Below the pieces are notes generated by a model. That model searched no databases, had not been told where the DNA came from, and was given only the letters and a program-made list of their open reading frames with translations. Of a DNA stretch of 64,000 nt, positions 63,997 through 64,000 are shown in pieces. Positions within the stretch are counted from its first letter, which is position 1; the number at the start of each line of letters is the position of its first letter. A program made the position numbers and the translations under genes. The stretch covers positions 1,364,001-1,428,000 of the forward strand of contig CAVQHI010000001.1 in the NCBI GenBank assembly GCA_963712305.1. The letters run 5' to 3'. This DNA is from DATFNI01 sp963712305. GTDB lineage: Bacteria; Bacteroidota; Rhodothermia; Balneolales; DATFMH01.

Positions 63997-64000
63997 TGAC

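Overview
The window reads as one chromosome segment of a Bacteroidota-type bacterium, most likely from the Balneolota/Rhodothermota side. The evidence is a SusC/RagA TonB receptor with a carboxypeptidase-like N-terminal domain, PorT-type barrels, DUF4097 and DUF5916 proteins, an epimerase-type threonine dehydrogenase, ribosomal protein bTHX, and a TAnnTTTG-type promoter motif. Base composition is moderate and intergenic regions carry many short palindromic repeats. The phylum placement is inference from gene families.

Region by region: 0-5 kb holds surface proteins (SusC-like receptor, PorT barrel). 5-12 kb holds a divergent threonine-to-glycine pair (tdh/kbl), a secreted protein, rmuC, a DedA protein and a ferritin-like protein, followed by a 205-bp MITE-like element. 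12.4-27.8 kb is a copper/silver defence island: CusRS-like two-component system, two cytochromes c (one with a Met-rich domain), a CopB-type CPH P-type ATPase with a His-rich head, a Met-rich Spy-like protein, a SHOCT membrane protein, a PII-like protein whose T-loop region is a Cys/His/Met motif, a CusA-CusB-CusC tripartite pump and a Cys/Met-rich secreted protein. 28-31 kb holds bTHX and an iron(II) operon feoA-feoA-feoB plus a tiny Cys-rich FeoB partner. 31.4-38.5 kb is a TetR-TolC-HlyD-ABC-ABC-permease-permease drug-export operon resembling E. coli cecR/ybhGFSR plus an outer-membrane channel; its TolC gene has a frameshift in the signal peptide. 39-45 kb contains tRNA-Gly, a TonB receptor with one in-frame stop, the wreck of an archease-rtcB RNA-repair operon, an MFS exporter and a YeeZ-like protein. 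45.2-46.1 kb is a 367-bp tandem array of tRNA-Pro (or tRNA-Pro-like) units, terminators and GIY-YIG nuclease genes. 46-53 kb is housekeeping (gap, ankyrin protein, fmt, def, ruvX, HU, relA/spoT). 53-64 kb has twin barrels, tRNA-Leu, a second kinase/regulator pair, an amidohydrolase, a DUF5916 outer-membrane protein and a DUF4097/DUF4097/HEAT-repeat cluster running off the right edge.

How parts work together: in the copper island, the sensor pair should detect periplasmic Cu/Ag, CopB moves metal out of the cytoplasm, Met/Cys/His-rich periplasmic proteins buffer it, and CusABC expels it through both membranes; the PII-like protein may report metal or nucleotide state to the RND pump.

The most unusual observations are: (1) the tRNA-Pro/GIY-YIG array, where degenerate tRNA units have their anticodon and T arms replaced by palindromes of the form TCCCGA-N4-TCGGGA and where one nuclease reads its C-terminus out of the tRNA-like sequence; (2) the PII-like protein with a metal-ligand loop, plus the remnant of a second copy that diverged almost only at synonymous sites; (3) the MITE family that supplies the stop codon of the copper sensor kinase; (4) the decayed archease-rtcB operon; and (5) several genes broken by a single base (TolC, TonB receptor, archease).
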